DNA of 64,000 nucleotides. It comes from Micromonospora luteifusca. GTDB taxonomy: Bacteria > Actinomycetota > Actinomycetes > Mycobacteriales > Micromonosporaceae. Shown here in pieces: positions 16,867-24,854 of the stretch (position 1 is the stretch's first letter; every line of letters starts with the position of its first letter). The notes under the pieces were generated by a model. That model was given only the letters and a program-made list of their open reading frames with translations, searched no databases and had not been told where the DNA came from. The DNA lies in contig NZ_JAFBBP010000001.1 in the NCBI RefSeq assembly GCF_016907275.1, forward strand, positions 5,384,001 through 5,448,000, in the 5' to 3' direction. The translations under genes and the position numbers were made by a program.

Positions 16867-17268
16867 ATGCCCGGGCGCGAGGACCTGCCCAGCACGCTGC
16901 GACGCTCCCCGGATAAGGCGCAGCGCACCTGGGAGAAGACACACGACTCGGCGGTCGAGACCTACGGTGAGGGGGAGCGGTCACACCGCACCGCCTTCGC
17001 CGCGGTAAAGCACCAGTTCGAGAAGGTGGGCGACCACTGGGAGCCGAAGGGCCGCAAGGGCCCGAGCGACCAGCAGGCCGCCGGTGGCGGGCCGGAACGG
17101 CGCGCTCCCACCGCCGCTGGAGTGGACGCCAACGCCACCAAGGACCACCTCATGTCGGTGGCCCGCAAACTCGACGTACCCGGCCGGTCCAGCATGACCA
17201 AGCCGGACCTGGTCAAGGCGATCGAGAAGGCCAACGACCGGGCCACCCGCAAGGCTCGCGGGGACTGA
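16867..17268 (+). CDS. ChaB-domain protein with C-terminal Rho-N-like domain
   Basis: This 133-residue basic protein has a ChaB domain at about 1-62 (LPSTLRRSPDKAQRTWEKTH, HRTAFAAVKHQFEKVGDHWE) and a SAP/Rho-N-like helical motif at about 92-128 (ATKDHLMSVARKLDVPGRSS, KPDLVKAIEKAN). It probably binds nucleic acid or acts in stress response. GGAGGAGGACGAG precedes ATG 16867; the much longer open frame upstream is antisense to the YihY gene and is not used. Confidence 0.8.
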   Translation: MPGREDLPSTLRRSPDKAQRTWEKTHDSAVETYGEGERSHRTAFAAVKHQFEKVGDHWEPKGRKGPSDQQAAGGGPERRAPTAAGVDANATKDHLMSVARKLDVPGRSSMTKPDLVKAIEKANDRATRKARGD

Positions 17269-17295
17269 CCAGCACCGCGCCGGAACACACCGACG

Positions 17296-17336
17296 CGGTA
17301 CGGGCGGACGCGCGACACCTGCGTCCGCCCGTACCG
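17296..17336. terminator. Perfect hairpin between convergent genes
   Basis: Arms 17296-17311 and 17321-17336 are exact 16-base complements around a 9-base loop, between the ChaB stop (17268) and the aldehyde dehydrogenase stop (17338). It should serve both strands. Confidence 0.75.
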
Positions 17337-17337
17337 T

Positions 17338-18771
17338 TCACCAGTGCCCGCCGCCCGGCGCCTCGATGTGCACCGCCTTTGTGGCCGTGAACTCGTCCAG
17401 CAGTTCCGGGCCGTACCCGAAGCCCTGCCCACTGGCCCCGCGCGGGTGCGCGGCACCGCCCGGCGCGCCCCCGAACACCGCGTTGACCTTGACGGTGCCG
17501 ACCGGCAGCTCCCGCCAGGCCCGCTGCGCGTGAGTCATCGACGCGGTCAACACGGTGGCGGCCAGCCCGTACGGGGAGTCCGCGGCGCAGCGCAGAGCCT
17601 CGTCGAACGAGTCGACCACCACCACCGGCGCGACCGGCCCGAACGTCTCCTCCCGCACCAGCGGCATGTCGTGCCGGCAGTCGGTGACCACCGTGGCCGG
17701 GTAGAACGCTCCCGGGCCGTCCGGGACCTCACCGCCGAGGCGGACCTGGGCGCCGGCCGCCACCGCCGCCGCCACCTGCCCGTGCACGTGGTCCCGGTGC
17801 CGCCGGTCGACCAGCGGGCCCAGCTCGGTGCCGGGGTCCCGGCCCGGCCCGACCCGCAGCGCCCCGGCACGCCGCACCAGGGCGGCGACGAAGTCCTCGG
17901 CCACCGTCCGGTGCACGTAGATCCGCTCCACCGCCACGCAGATCTGCCCAGCGTTGGCGAACGCACCGAGCGCGGCCTGACCGGCCGCCCACTCCGGGTC
18001 GACGCCCGCGTCGACGATCAACGGGTCACTGCCGCCGTTCTCCAGGAGCACCTTCGCGCCGGTGCGGGCCGCGGCGGCGGCGATCGCCCGCCCGGTCGCG
18101 GTGGACCCCACGTGCGCCACGACGTCGACCTCCTGGGCCGCCAGCGCCGCACCGACCTCGGGGCCGCCGGTGAGCAGCGACAACACGCCGGCCGGCAACG
18201 CCTGATCCAGGGCCCTCGCCAGCAGCCAGCCCGTCGCCGGCGTCCGTTCGCTCGGCTTGTAGAGCACCACGTTGCCGGTGACCAGGGCAGCGCCGAGCAG
18301 CCCGCAGGAGACCGCCACCGGGTCGTTCCAGGGCGTGATCGCGGCCACCACACCGCGCGGCTGCGGGGTCAGGAAGTCCAGTGCGTCCGCTTCGCCGTTC
18401 AGTGTCCGCCCGCCGCGTAACGGGGCCAGCTCCGCGTACTGTCGCAGGGTGCCGATACCTGCCTCGACGCCGCCGCGGGCGTCCGCCAACGGCTTGCCCA
18501 TCTCGGCGGTGACGGCCTCCGACAACTCCTCGATGACCGCTTCCACCGCGTCCGCGGCCCGGTGTAGCGCCCCGGCCCGCTCGGCGGGCGCGGTCGCCGC
18601 CCACTGGGCCGCCGCATTGCGTGCCGCCTGGGTCGCCTTGCCGACCTCGTCGGCCGTGGCCACCGGCACCGTGCTGACCGGCGAGTCGTCCGCCGGATCA
18701 CGCACGACCAGTTCGCCACCGTCGCCGCCCGCGCCCCACACTCCGCCCACCAGTTGCGCAACCGTGTACAT
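17338..18771 (-). CDS. NAD(P)-dependent aldehyde dehydrogenase
   Basis: This 477-residue ALDH-superfamily enzyme carries PWNDPVAVSCG, the Rossmann GSTATGRAIAAAA, the catalytic glutamate in LLENGGSDPLIVDAG, the catalytic cysteine in ANAGQICVAVERIYVH and EETFGPVAPV. The Glu loop reads ENGG instead of the usual ELGG. It oxidises an unknown aldehyde, perhaps succinate-semialdehyde or benzaldehyde-like by loop resemblance. ATG 18771 begins the homologous region. It is divergent from the CrtI-like gene. Confidence 0.85.
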   Translation of the reverse strand: MYTVAQLVGGVWGAGGDGGELVVRDPADDSPVSTVPVATADEVGKATQAARNAAAQWAATAPAERAGALHRAADAVEAVIEELSEAVTAEMGKPLADARGGVEAGIGTLRQYAELAPLRGGRTLNGEADALDFLTPQPRGVVAAITPWNDPVAVSCGLLGAALVTGNVVLYKPSERTPATGWLLARALDQALPAGVLSLLTGGPEVGAALAAQEVDVVAHVGSTATGRAIAAAAARTGAKVLLENGGSDPLIVDAGVDPEWAAGQAALGAFANAGQICVAVERIYVHRTVAEDFVAALVRRAGALRVGPGRDPGTELGPLVDRRHRDHVHGQVAAAVAAGAQVRLGGEVPDGPGAFYPATVVTDCRHDMPLVREETFGPVAPVVVVDSFDEALRCAADSPYGLAATVLTASMTHAQRAWRELPVGTVKVNAVFGGAPGGAAHPRGASGQGFGYGPELLDEFTATKAVHIEAPGGGHW

Positions 18772-18808
18772 GCGGTGCTGGATGCCCCGACCTCGGCGCG
18801 GCAAACGC

Positions 18809-18834
18809 GTTTCGCCCGGTTGCGCGCCGGGTAG
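18809..18834 (+). promoter_or_regulatory. SigmaB/SigF-type promoter of the CrtI-like gene
   Basis: GTTTC at 18809-18813, 15 bases, GGGTAG at 18829-18834; the ATG at 18844 follows 9 bases later without a ribosome site, so a leaderless stress transcript is predicted. Confidence 0.5.
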
Positions 18835-18843
18835 GCGGATCGG

Positions 18844-20451
18844 ATGACAACCACCTCCGCGCAGAGCGTGGACGCCGTCATCGTCGGGGCCGGTCACAAC
18901 GGTCTGGTGGCGGCCAACCTGCTGGCCGACGCCGGCTGGGAGGTGGCGGTGCTGGAGGCGACCGCGGTGCCCGGCGGCGCGGTCCGCTCCGCCGAGGTCA
19001 CCGCGCCCGGCTACCTGAGCGACCTCTACAGCTCGTTCTACCCCCTGGGGTACGCCTCACCGGTGCTGGGCAGCCTCGACCTGGGTCGGCACGGATTGTC
19101 CTGGCGGCACGCGCCGGACGTGCTGGCGCACCTGCTGCCCGACGGCCGGTCCGCGGTGATCAACCGGGACCCGGATGTCACAGCCGCCTCACTGGAGCAG
19201 TTCGCCCCCGGTGACGGCAAGCGCTGGCTCAACGCGTACTCCGACTGGCTCGAGGTGGCCGAGCCGATGCTGGAGGCCATCACCTCGCCGTTCCCACCGG
19301 TACGCGGCGGGCTGGGTCTGCTGCGTCGGCTACGCGTGGCCGGCGCGCTGCGACTGGCGCGGCGCCTGGTGGTGCCGGTCCGCAAACTCGGCGACGAACT
19401 CTTCGACGGCGCCGGCGGGCCAGCTCTGCTGGCCGGCTGTGCCCTGCACACCGACCTGTCCCCCGAGGAGGCCGGCTCCGGCGTGTACGGGTGGTTGCTG
19501 GCCATGCTCGGCCAGCAGGTCGGCTGGCCGGTGCCCGACGGCGGCGCGCAGCAGATCACCAACGCGCTGGTGGCGCGGTTGCAGCAGCGCGGCGGAGCGA
19601 TCCTCTACGGCGCCCGCGTCGACCGGGTGCTCACCGCCCGGGGCCGGGCGATGGGGGTACGCACGGAGGGCGGCGCGCTGTGGCGAGCCCGCCGGGCCGT
19701 GCTCGCCGACGTGCCGGCGCCAGCGCTGTACCTCGACCTGGTCGGTGCGGCGGCGCTGCCGTCGAGGCTGGTGGAGGACCTGGCGCACTTCCGGTGGGAC
19801 GGTTCGACGCTGAAGGTGGACTGGGCGCTCTCCGCGCCGGTGCCATGGACGAACCGGGAGCTGGTCGGCGCGGGCACCGTGCACCTCGGCGCGGACCTGA
19901 ACGGGCTCACCCACTACGCGGGTGAGCTGGCCCGTGGCGAGCTGCCCCGTGACCCGTTCCTGCTGGTCGGGCAGATGTCCGTGGCCGATCCGAGCCACTC
20001 CCCGCCGGGGACCGAGTCGCTCTGGTCGTACACCCACCTGCCGTTCCGCCGCACCTGGCGGGCCGAGGACATCGCCGGGCACGTGCAGCGGATGGAGGAC
20101 GTGCTGGAGGCGGCGGCACCGGGTTTCCGGCAACTGATCGTCGGCCGACACGTGGCCGGGCCGGCCGACCTGGAGAAGGGCAACCCGAGCCTCGTCGGCG
20201 GGGCTCTGGGCGGCGGAACCGCCGCCGCGTACCAGCAGCTTTTCCTGCGCCCGATCCCTGGCCTGGGCCGGGCGGACACCCCGGTGGACCGGCTCTTCCT
20301 GGCCAGCTCCTCGGCGCACCCCGGCGGTGGGGTACACGGCGCACCCGGCGCGAACGCCGCCCGCGCGGCGTTGGCCCGCGACCGCGCGCTGACCGGCCGC
20401 GCCTACGCCGCAACCATCGCAACAGCCCACCGCGCCCTCTACCCCAACTAA
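18844..20451 (+). CDS. CrtI-like NAD(P)/FAD-dependent oxidoreductase (phytoene-desaturase family)
   Basis: This 535-residue flavoprotein starts with VDAVIVGAGHNGLVAANLLA (dinucleotide fold, about residues 9-28) followed by EATAVPGGAVRS. The C-terminal FAD motif LFLASSSAHPGGGVHGAPGA lies near residue 480. This is the phytoene dehydrogenase / PYROXD2-like branch. No other carotenoid gene (crtB, crtE) is near, so a desaturase role in carotenoid synthesis is unlikely on context. The last 13 bases, including the stop, form one arm of a large inverted repeat. Confidence 0.8.
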   Translation: MTTTSAQSVDAVIVGAGHNGLVAANLLADAGWEVAVLEATAVPGGAVRSAEVTAPGYLSDLYSSFYPLGYASPVLGSLDLGRHGLSWRHAPDVLAHLLPDGRSAVINRDPDVTAASLEQFAPGDGKRWLNAYSDWLEVAEPMLEAITSPFPPVRGGLGLLRRLRVAGALRLARRLVVPVRKLGDELFDGAGGPALLAGCALHTDLSPEEAGSGVYGWLLAMLGQQVGWPVPDGGAQQITNALVARLQQRGGAILYGARVDRVLTARGRAMGVRTEGGALWRARRAVLADVPAPALYLDLVGAAALPSRLVEDLAHFRWDGSTLKVDWALSAPVPWTNRELVGAGTVHLGADLNGLTHYAGELARGELPRDPFLLVGQMSVADPSHSPPGTESLWSYTHLPFRRTWRAEDIAGHVQRMEDVLEAAAPGFRQLIVGRHVAGPADLEKGNPSLVGGALGGGTAAAYQQLFLRPIPGLGRADTPVDRLFLASSSAHPGGGVHGAPGANAARAALARDRALTGRAYAATIATAHRALYPN

Positions 20452-20636
20452 CCCACCCCCCACCCCCCTACCCCCCACCGCCCCGGGTCCGGCCTCCCAC
20501 CCCACCTCGCCCGTTGATCATGAGGTTATTGCGACGACACGCCGATGCGAGTGGCAATAACCTCATGATCAACCGGCGAGGGCGGGCCAGGGCCGGACCG
20601 GGGGCCGGGTGGGTGGGTGGGGGTTAGTTGGGGTAG
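20439..20636. repeat. Nested inverted repeat spanning a whole convergent junction
   Basis: Outer arms 20439-20454 and 20621-20636 are perfect 16-base complements. The left arm contains the last codons and the stop of the CrtI-like gene, so the right arm is an inverted copy of that gene's end. Inner arms 20513-20532 and 20554-20573 are perfect 20-base complements starting GTTGATCATG, with a 21-base loop. Between inner and outer arms the strands are C-rich against G-rich and largely complementary. It probably terminates both genes; see findings for the wider GATC-ended family. Confidence 0.75.
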
Positions 20637-20643
20637 ACGGGGG

Positions 20644-21411
20644 TTAGCGGGTGATGTTGCGGTGCTTGCTTCGCAGGCGGAAGGGCATCAGGGCGCTCTC
20701 CACCTTGGTCGCGGTGGTCATCTTCGAGATGCCGTCGCGCCGCTCCTCGAAACGGATCGGCACCTCCAGGATGGTGTGCCCCAGCTTGGTGGCGAGGTAG
20801 TGCATCTCCACCTGGAAGCTGTAGCCGTTGGACTGCACCCGGTTCAGATCGATGTCGCGCAGCGCATCGGCCTTCCAGATCTTGAAGCCGGCGGTCAGGT
20901 CCCGGATGCGCACCCGCAGCAGGGTGTGCACGTAGAGGTTCGCCCAGCCACTGAGGGCCCGACGGTACAGCGGCCAGTTCTCGTCGAGCTCTCCGCCAGG
21001 CACGTAGCGGGAACCGATCACCACGCTGGCCTGGGTGGAGACCAGCGCGCCCAGCATCCCCGGCAGCGCCTCCGGCGGGTGCGACAGATCGGCGTCCATC
21101 TGCGCCACATACTCGGCGCCGCCCTCGATCGCCCGGGTCATACCGTCGACGTACGCCCGACCGAGGCCCTCCTTGCCGGCGCGGTGCACGACCTCGATCC
21201 GGTCCGGATGCTCAATGGCCAGCTTGTCGGCCACATCGCCGGTGCCGTCGGGAGAGTTGTCGTCGGCGACGAGGATGCGCAGGCCGGGCAGCGGCAGGGC
21301 CAGCAGCCGCTCCACCAGCGTGGGCAGGTTGCCCGCCTCGTTGTAGGTGGGCACGACAACGGTCAGGCGTGCGTCCCGCCACGGCGACGGCAGCTGCACA
21401 GGCTTGATCAT
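20644..21411 (-). CDS. Polyprenol-monophosphomannose synthase (GT2)
   Basis: The 255-residue enzyme has a GT-A fold with TVVVPTYNEAGNLPTLVERL (about 18-37), the DDNSPDGTGD donor site, the QMDADLSHPPE metal site and GSRYVPGGE. It transfers mannose from GDP-mannose to polyprenyl phosphate, supplying lipid-linked mannose for outer-leaflet mannosyltransferases of lipomannan and glycoproteins. The fused acyltransferase domain of mycobacterial Ppm1 is absent, so this is the catalytic half only. It ends the minus-strand group next to the heptose operon. Confidence 0.85.
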   Translation of the reverse strand: MIKPVQLPSPWRDARLTVVVPTYNEAGNLPTLVERLLALPLPGLRILVADDNSPDGTGDVADKLAIEHPDRIEVVHRAGKEGLGRAYVDGMTRAIEGGAEYVAQMDADLSHPPEALPGMLGALVSTQASVVIGSRYVPGGELDENWPLYRRALSGWANLYVHTLLRVRIRDLTAGFKIWKADALRDIDLNRVQSNGYSFQVEMHYLATKLGHTILEVPIRFEERRDGISKMTTATKVESALMPFRLRSKHRNITR

Positions 21412-21577
21412 GCGGACATCCTCGGTTTGCGGAAAGGGCTCCCGGAAAGGGTATCCAGTTGTCAGGTCCGGGTTGAAGAGGCACCCCGTCCGGGCGTTGC
21501 GTGATGGCGGGCACCGAGTAGTCGTCCGGGCATCGATGCGCTGGTCGGGGCGTACGTGCCAGCGCCAGCGGCGGCGA

Positions 21578-22579
21578 TCAACGTCTGCGGCTGGCCACGG
21601 CGGTGAGGGCGAGCGCCACAGCGGCGAGCGCGACACCGGACAGCGTCGGCTTGTGGGTGCCGACCCAGAGCGCCGCCGACCGGTTACGCGCCTGTTCATG
21701 GAACACGCCCGCCGTGCCCCGGTCTGTGTCCTCATCGACGGGCTGGTCGAGATTGTCCCGCCAGGTGGTCGGATCGATCTCGTCTCCGGTCTGCTGGCTC
21801 TCGTACCCGTCGCGGGCCAGCTTCCGGTCGAGCAGGCCGGGGAACAGGATGTCGGCCAGTCGGGCCTTCCACGTCGGGCCGCCCACGTTCAGCTCCCTGG
21901 TGCCGCGGTCGGCGGCCCACACGATCGCCCGGGCGGCCAGCTCCGGCGTGAAGATCGGCGGGACCGGCTGCGGATGCCGGGGCAGCCGGGTGCGGACCCA
22001 GGAGAACTGTGGTGTGTTCACCGCCGGCAACTGCACCATCGACAGCTTCACCGCCGGGCAGTCGTGCAGCAACTCGGCGCGGAGCGAGTCGTTGAACCCC
22101 TGCACGGCGTGCTTGCTCGCGCAGTACGCCGACTGCAGCGGAATCCCCCGGTAGGCCAACGCGGAGCCGACCTGCACGATCGTGCCCCGCCGGTGCGCCC
22201 GCATGTGCCGCAGCGCCGCCAGGGTGCCGTGCACGGTGCCGAGGTAGGTCACCTCGGTGACCCGCCGGAACTCGCGTGCCGGGATCTCCCAGGCCGGCGC
22301 GAAGACCGACGCCATGGCGTTGTTGACCCACACGTCGATGCGGCCCCAGCGGTGCACCGCGTCGTCGGCGGCCTGCTGCACCGCACCCGCGTCGGCCACG
22401 TCGACCCGGTACACGCGCACGTCGGCGGCGCCGCGCTGCCGGCACTCCCGCTCGGCGGCGGCCAGGCCGGCGTCTCCCCGGGCCAGCAGCGCCAGCCGGG
22501 CGCCCCGCGCCGCGTACGCGTGCGCGACCGCGCGTCCAACGCCAGCGCTCGCGCCCGTCACCACCACGGTCTGCGTCAC
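21578..22579 (-). CDS. Short-chain dehydrogenase with C-terminal membrane anchor
   Basis: This 333-residue classical SDR has TGASAGVGRA (8-17), NNA, the catalytic Ser in GSALAYRG and YCASKHA (Tyr and Lys). The extra 90 C-terminal residues end in one hydrophobic helix (LSGVALAAVALALTAV) and an RRR stop-transfer. Substrate is unknown. Its ATG overlaps the stop of the upstream SRPBCC gene by 4 bases, so the two are translationally coupled. Confidence 0.8.
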   Translation of the reverse strand: MTQTVVVTGASAGVGRAVAHAYAARGARLALLARGDAGLAAAERECRQRGAADVRVYRVDVADAGAVQQAADDAVHRWGRIDVWVNNAMASVFAPAWEIPAREFRRVTEVTYLGTVHGTLAALRHMRAHRRGTIVQVGSALAYRGIPLQSAYCASKHAVQGFNDSLRAELLHDCPAVKLSMVQLPAVNTPQFSWVRTRLPRHPQPVPPIFTPELAARAIVWAADRGTRELNVGGPTWKARLADILFPGLLDRKLARDGYESQQTGDEIDPTTWRDNLDQPVDEDTDRGTAGVFHEQARNRSAALWVGTHKPTLSGVALAAVALALTAVASRRR

Positions 22580-23022
22580 TGCGGCCCCTTCTGCCGGGTG
22601 GCGAAGTCGGCGAGCCGGTCCAGGGTCTCCCGGTTACGCAGGTGCAGCACCAGATCGTTGACCTTGTTGCGGACCCAGCGCAGCGGGCCGGCCGCGAAAT
22701 CCTCCCCGATGCGTACCCGGGTGGCGCCCCCGTCGACCGGCTGCAGCGTGAACGCCACGATCGCCTCGCCGGCCGGCCAGAGACCCGCCTTCAGCACGAG
22801 CCGGTGCGGCGGCTCGCAGACCAGCACGGTCGAGGCGTCCTGCAACGAGAACGGCCACGGCCCGGCCTTGTGGTGCAGTTGGCTGCCCACTCGGGGCCAG
22901 GTGTCGTCCACGTCCCGCACGTGTGTCGTACCCACCACCCAGTCGCTGTACGACCACCCGTCAGCGAGCACGTCGAACACCTGCTGCGGGGGAGCTTGGA
23001 TCACTTTCTCCACAATCGCCAC
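22576..23022 (-). CDS. SRPBCC-fold protein coupled to the SDR
   Basis: The 148-residue helix-grip protein has VEKVIQAPPQQVFDVLADGW at the N-terminus and a C-terminal helix with LHLRNRETLDRLADFA. GTG 23022 is chosen because homology starts there and a possible stress-type promoter with GGGTAT ends 9 bases before it. It is co-transcribed with the membrane-anchored SDR. A lipid or isoprenoid ligand is possible but unproven. Confidence 0.7.
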   Translation of the reverse strand: MAIVEKVIQAPPQQVFDVLADGWSYSDWVVGTTHVRDVDDTWPRVGSQLHHKAGPWPFSLQDASTVLVCEPPHRLVLKAGLWPAGEAIVAFTLQPVDGGATRVRIGEDFAAGPLRWVRNKVNDLVLHLRNRETLDRLADFATRQKGPQ

Positions 23023-23031
23023 TGGGCTTCC

Positions 23032-23056
23032 ATACCCACACCACGACACGGGTAAC
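23032..23056 (-). promoter_or_regulatory. Possible stress-type promoter of the SRPBCC-SDR pair
   Basis: On the minus strand GTTA (23056-23053), 15 bases, GGGTAT (23037-23032). The -10 is exact; the -35 has one mismatch to GTTT. Confidence 0.35.
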
Positions 23057-23174
23057 GGTTTGCGGGTTAGCTTCTCCCGCGCGGCGGGTAAGGCCGGTCC
23101 GGGCACCGCCGGCGCGCTGGCCCACCGCCTCGGTGACGACGTTTACTCCTCGGGGCGCAGGGAACCCGCCGGCT

Positions 23175-24854
23175 GTGCGACAGGACCAGGAGGATCCGTA
23201 TCAGCGCAGGTCAGCCCGGTGGTACGCCGCTGCTGACCGCGCCGGCTCCGGGTCCGTCGGGAGTCCCCGAGGCGTCCTGTACGACGCGGTGTTGCTGGAT
23301 CGCGACGGCACCCTGATCGAGGACGTGCCGTACAACGGCGACCCGGAGAAGGTGCGGCCGGTGCCGGGAGCGCGGGCGGCGCTGGACCGGTTGCGGGCGG
23401 CCGGGCTGCGGCTGGCGGTCGTGACGAACCAGTCGGGCCTGGCCCGCGGTTACTTCACCGGCGAACAGATGAGGGCGGTGCACGCCCGCGTCGAGGAGTT
23501 GCTGGGCCGGTTCGACGCGTGGTTGATCTGCCCGCACGACGACGCGGACGGCTGTGACTGCCGCAAGCCGGCGCCCGGCCTGGTGCACGCCGCCGCCCGG
23601 GAGTTGGGCACGACCGCGTCCAGGTGCGTGCTGGTGGGTGACATCGGCCGCGACGTTGCCGCCGCGTTGGCCGCGGGTGCCGCCGGGGTGCTGGTGCCGA
23701 CCCCGGTGACCCGGCCGGAGGAGGTCGCCGCCGCCGGATGGGTGGCCAGCGACCTGCCGGCGGCGGTGGACGAGATCCTGCGCCGCCAACAGGCCGTGCG
23801 GCCCGCCACCCCGCCCGATGATCCGGTGCGGACAGCGCTGGTGGTCAGGTCGGATTCGGCGGGGGACGTGCTGGTCACCGGGCCGGCGATCCGCGCCGTC
23901 GCGGCCGGAGCGCAGCGGGTGGTGCTGTTGTGTGGGCCGCGTGGCCGTGCCGCCGCCGACCTGCTGCCCGGCGTCGACGAGATCATCGAGTATCCGCTGC
24001 CGTGGATCGACCCCACGCCGGCCCCGGTCGACCCGGAAGTCATGTGGGGCCTGACCGCACGCCTCAGCGCGGTCGGCGCGGACCAGGCGGTGGTGTTCAC
24101 CTCGTTCCACCAGTCCGCCCTGCCCCTGGCGTTGCTGCTGCGAATGGCGGGGATCGGCCGAATCGCGGCGATCAGCGACGACTACCCGGGCTCGCTGCTG
24201 GACATCCGGCACCGGGTGCCGGTGGGCGTTCCCGAACCCGAACGTGCCCTCTCCCTCGCCGCCGCCGCGGGCCACCGACTGCCCGACGGCGACGAACCCG
24301 TTCTCCGGCTGCGCCGCGACGCCATGGCATCGCGTCCAGCCGATCTCGGTGACCCGGGGTACGTGGTGCTGCACCCCGGCTCGGCCGCGTCGAGCCGGGC
24401 CTGCCCGCCCGACCTGGCGGCCCGGATCGCCGGGGCGCTGACCGCTGCCGGGCACCGGGTGCTGGTCACCGGCAGCGCCGACGAGCGTGGGGTCACCGCC
24501 CAGGTCGCGGCGGCCGGCGGCACCGACCTGGGTGGCCGAACCGACCTGGCCGGGCTGGCCGCGATCGTGGCGGACGCCGGCGCGGTCGTGGTCGGCAACA
24601 CCGGGCCCGCGCACCTGGCCGCCGCGTCGGGCGTGCCGGTGGTGAGTCTCTTCGCGCCGACCGTTCCGTTCGGCCAGTGGGGGCCCTACCGGGTGCCCAC
24701 CGTCCGGCTCGGCGACGCCGCCACGCCCTGCCGGGACACCCGCGCAGCCAGCTGCCCGGTCTCCGGGCACCCCTGCCTCAGCGGCATCGACCCGGACGAG
24801 GTGGTCGACGCGCTGCGGACGCTCGCCGTGAGCGGTGGTGGTGGCGGCCGATGA
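23175..24854 (+). CDS. GmhB-like HAD phosphatase fused to a GT9 heptosyltransferase-like domain
   Basis: This is a two-domain protein of about 530-559 residues. The N-terminal HAD-IIIA domain has LLDRDGTLIEDVPYNGDPEK, TNQSGLARG and the zinc loop CPHDDADGCDCRKPAPG, as in D-glycero-manno-heptose-1,7-bisphosphate phosphatase GmhB. The C-terminal domain (about 215-555) is GT-B family 9 (VVRSDSAGDVLVTGPAIRAV, YVVLHPGSAASSRACP, GNTGPAHLAAASGVPVVSLF). GT9 members are ADP-heptose transferases. The start is uncertain: GTG 23175 is the only conventional start before the HAD motif, and a strong AGGAGG lies 12 bases downstream of it. The first gene of the operon. Confidence 0.8.
   Translation: MRQDQEDPYQRRSARWYAAADRAGSGSVGSPRGVLYDAVLLDRDGTLIEDVPYNGDPEKVRPVPGARAALDRLRAAGLRLAVVTNQSGLARGYFTGEQMRAVHARVEELLGRFDAWLICPHDDADGCDCRKPAPGLVHAAARELGTTASRCVLVGDIGRDVAAALAAGAAGVLVPTPVTRPEEVAAAGWVASDLPAAVDEILRRQQAVRPATPPDDPVRTALVVRSDSAGDVLVTGPAIRAVAAGAQRVVLLCGPRGRAAADLLPGVDEIIEYPLPWIDPTPAPVDPEVMWGLTARLSAVGADQAVVFTSFHQSALPLALLLRMAGIGRIAAISDDYPGSLLDIRHRVPVGVPEPERALSLAAAAGHRLPDGDEPVLRLRRDAMASRPADLGDPGYVVLHPGSAASSRACPPDLAARIAGALTAAGHRVLVTGSADERGVTAQVAAAGGTDLGGRTDLAGLAAIVADAGAVVVGNTGPAHLAAASGVPVVSLFAPTVPFGQWGPYRVPTVRLGDAATPCRDTRAASCPVSGHPCLSGIDPDEVVDALRTLAVSGGGGGR

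Noticed and set aside
18844..20451. Carotenoid biosynthesis assignment for the CrtI-like gene
   Set aside because: No crtB, crtE or other carotenoid gene lies around it; the family includes many other oxidoreductases.
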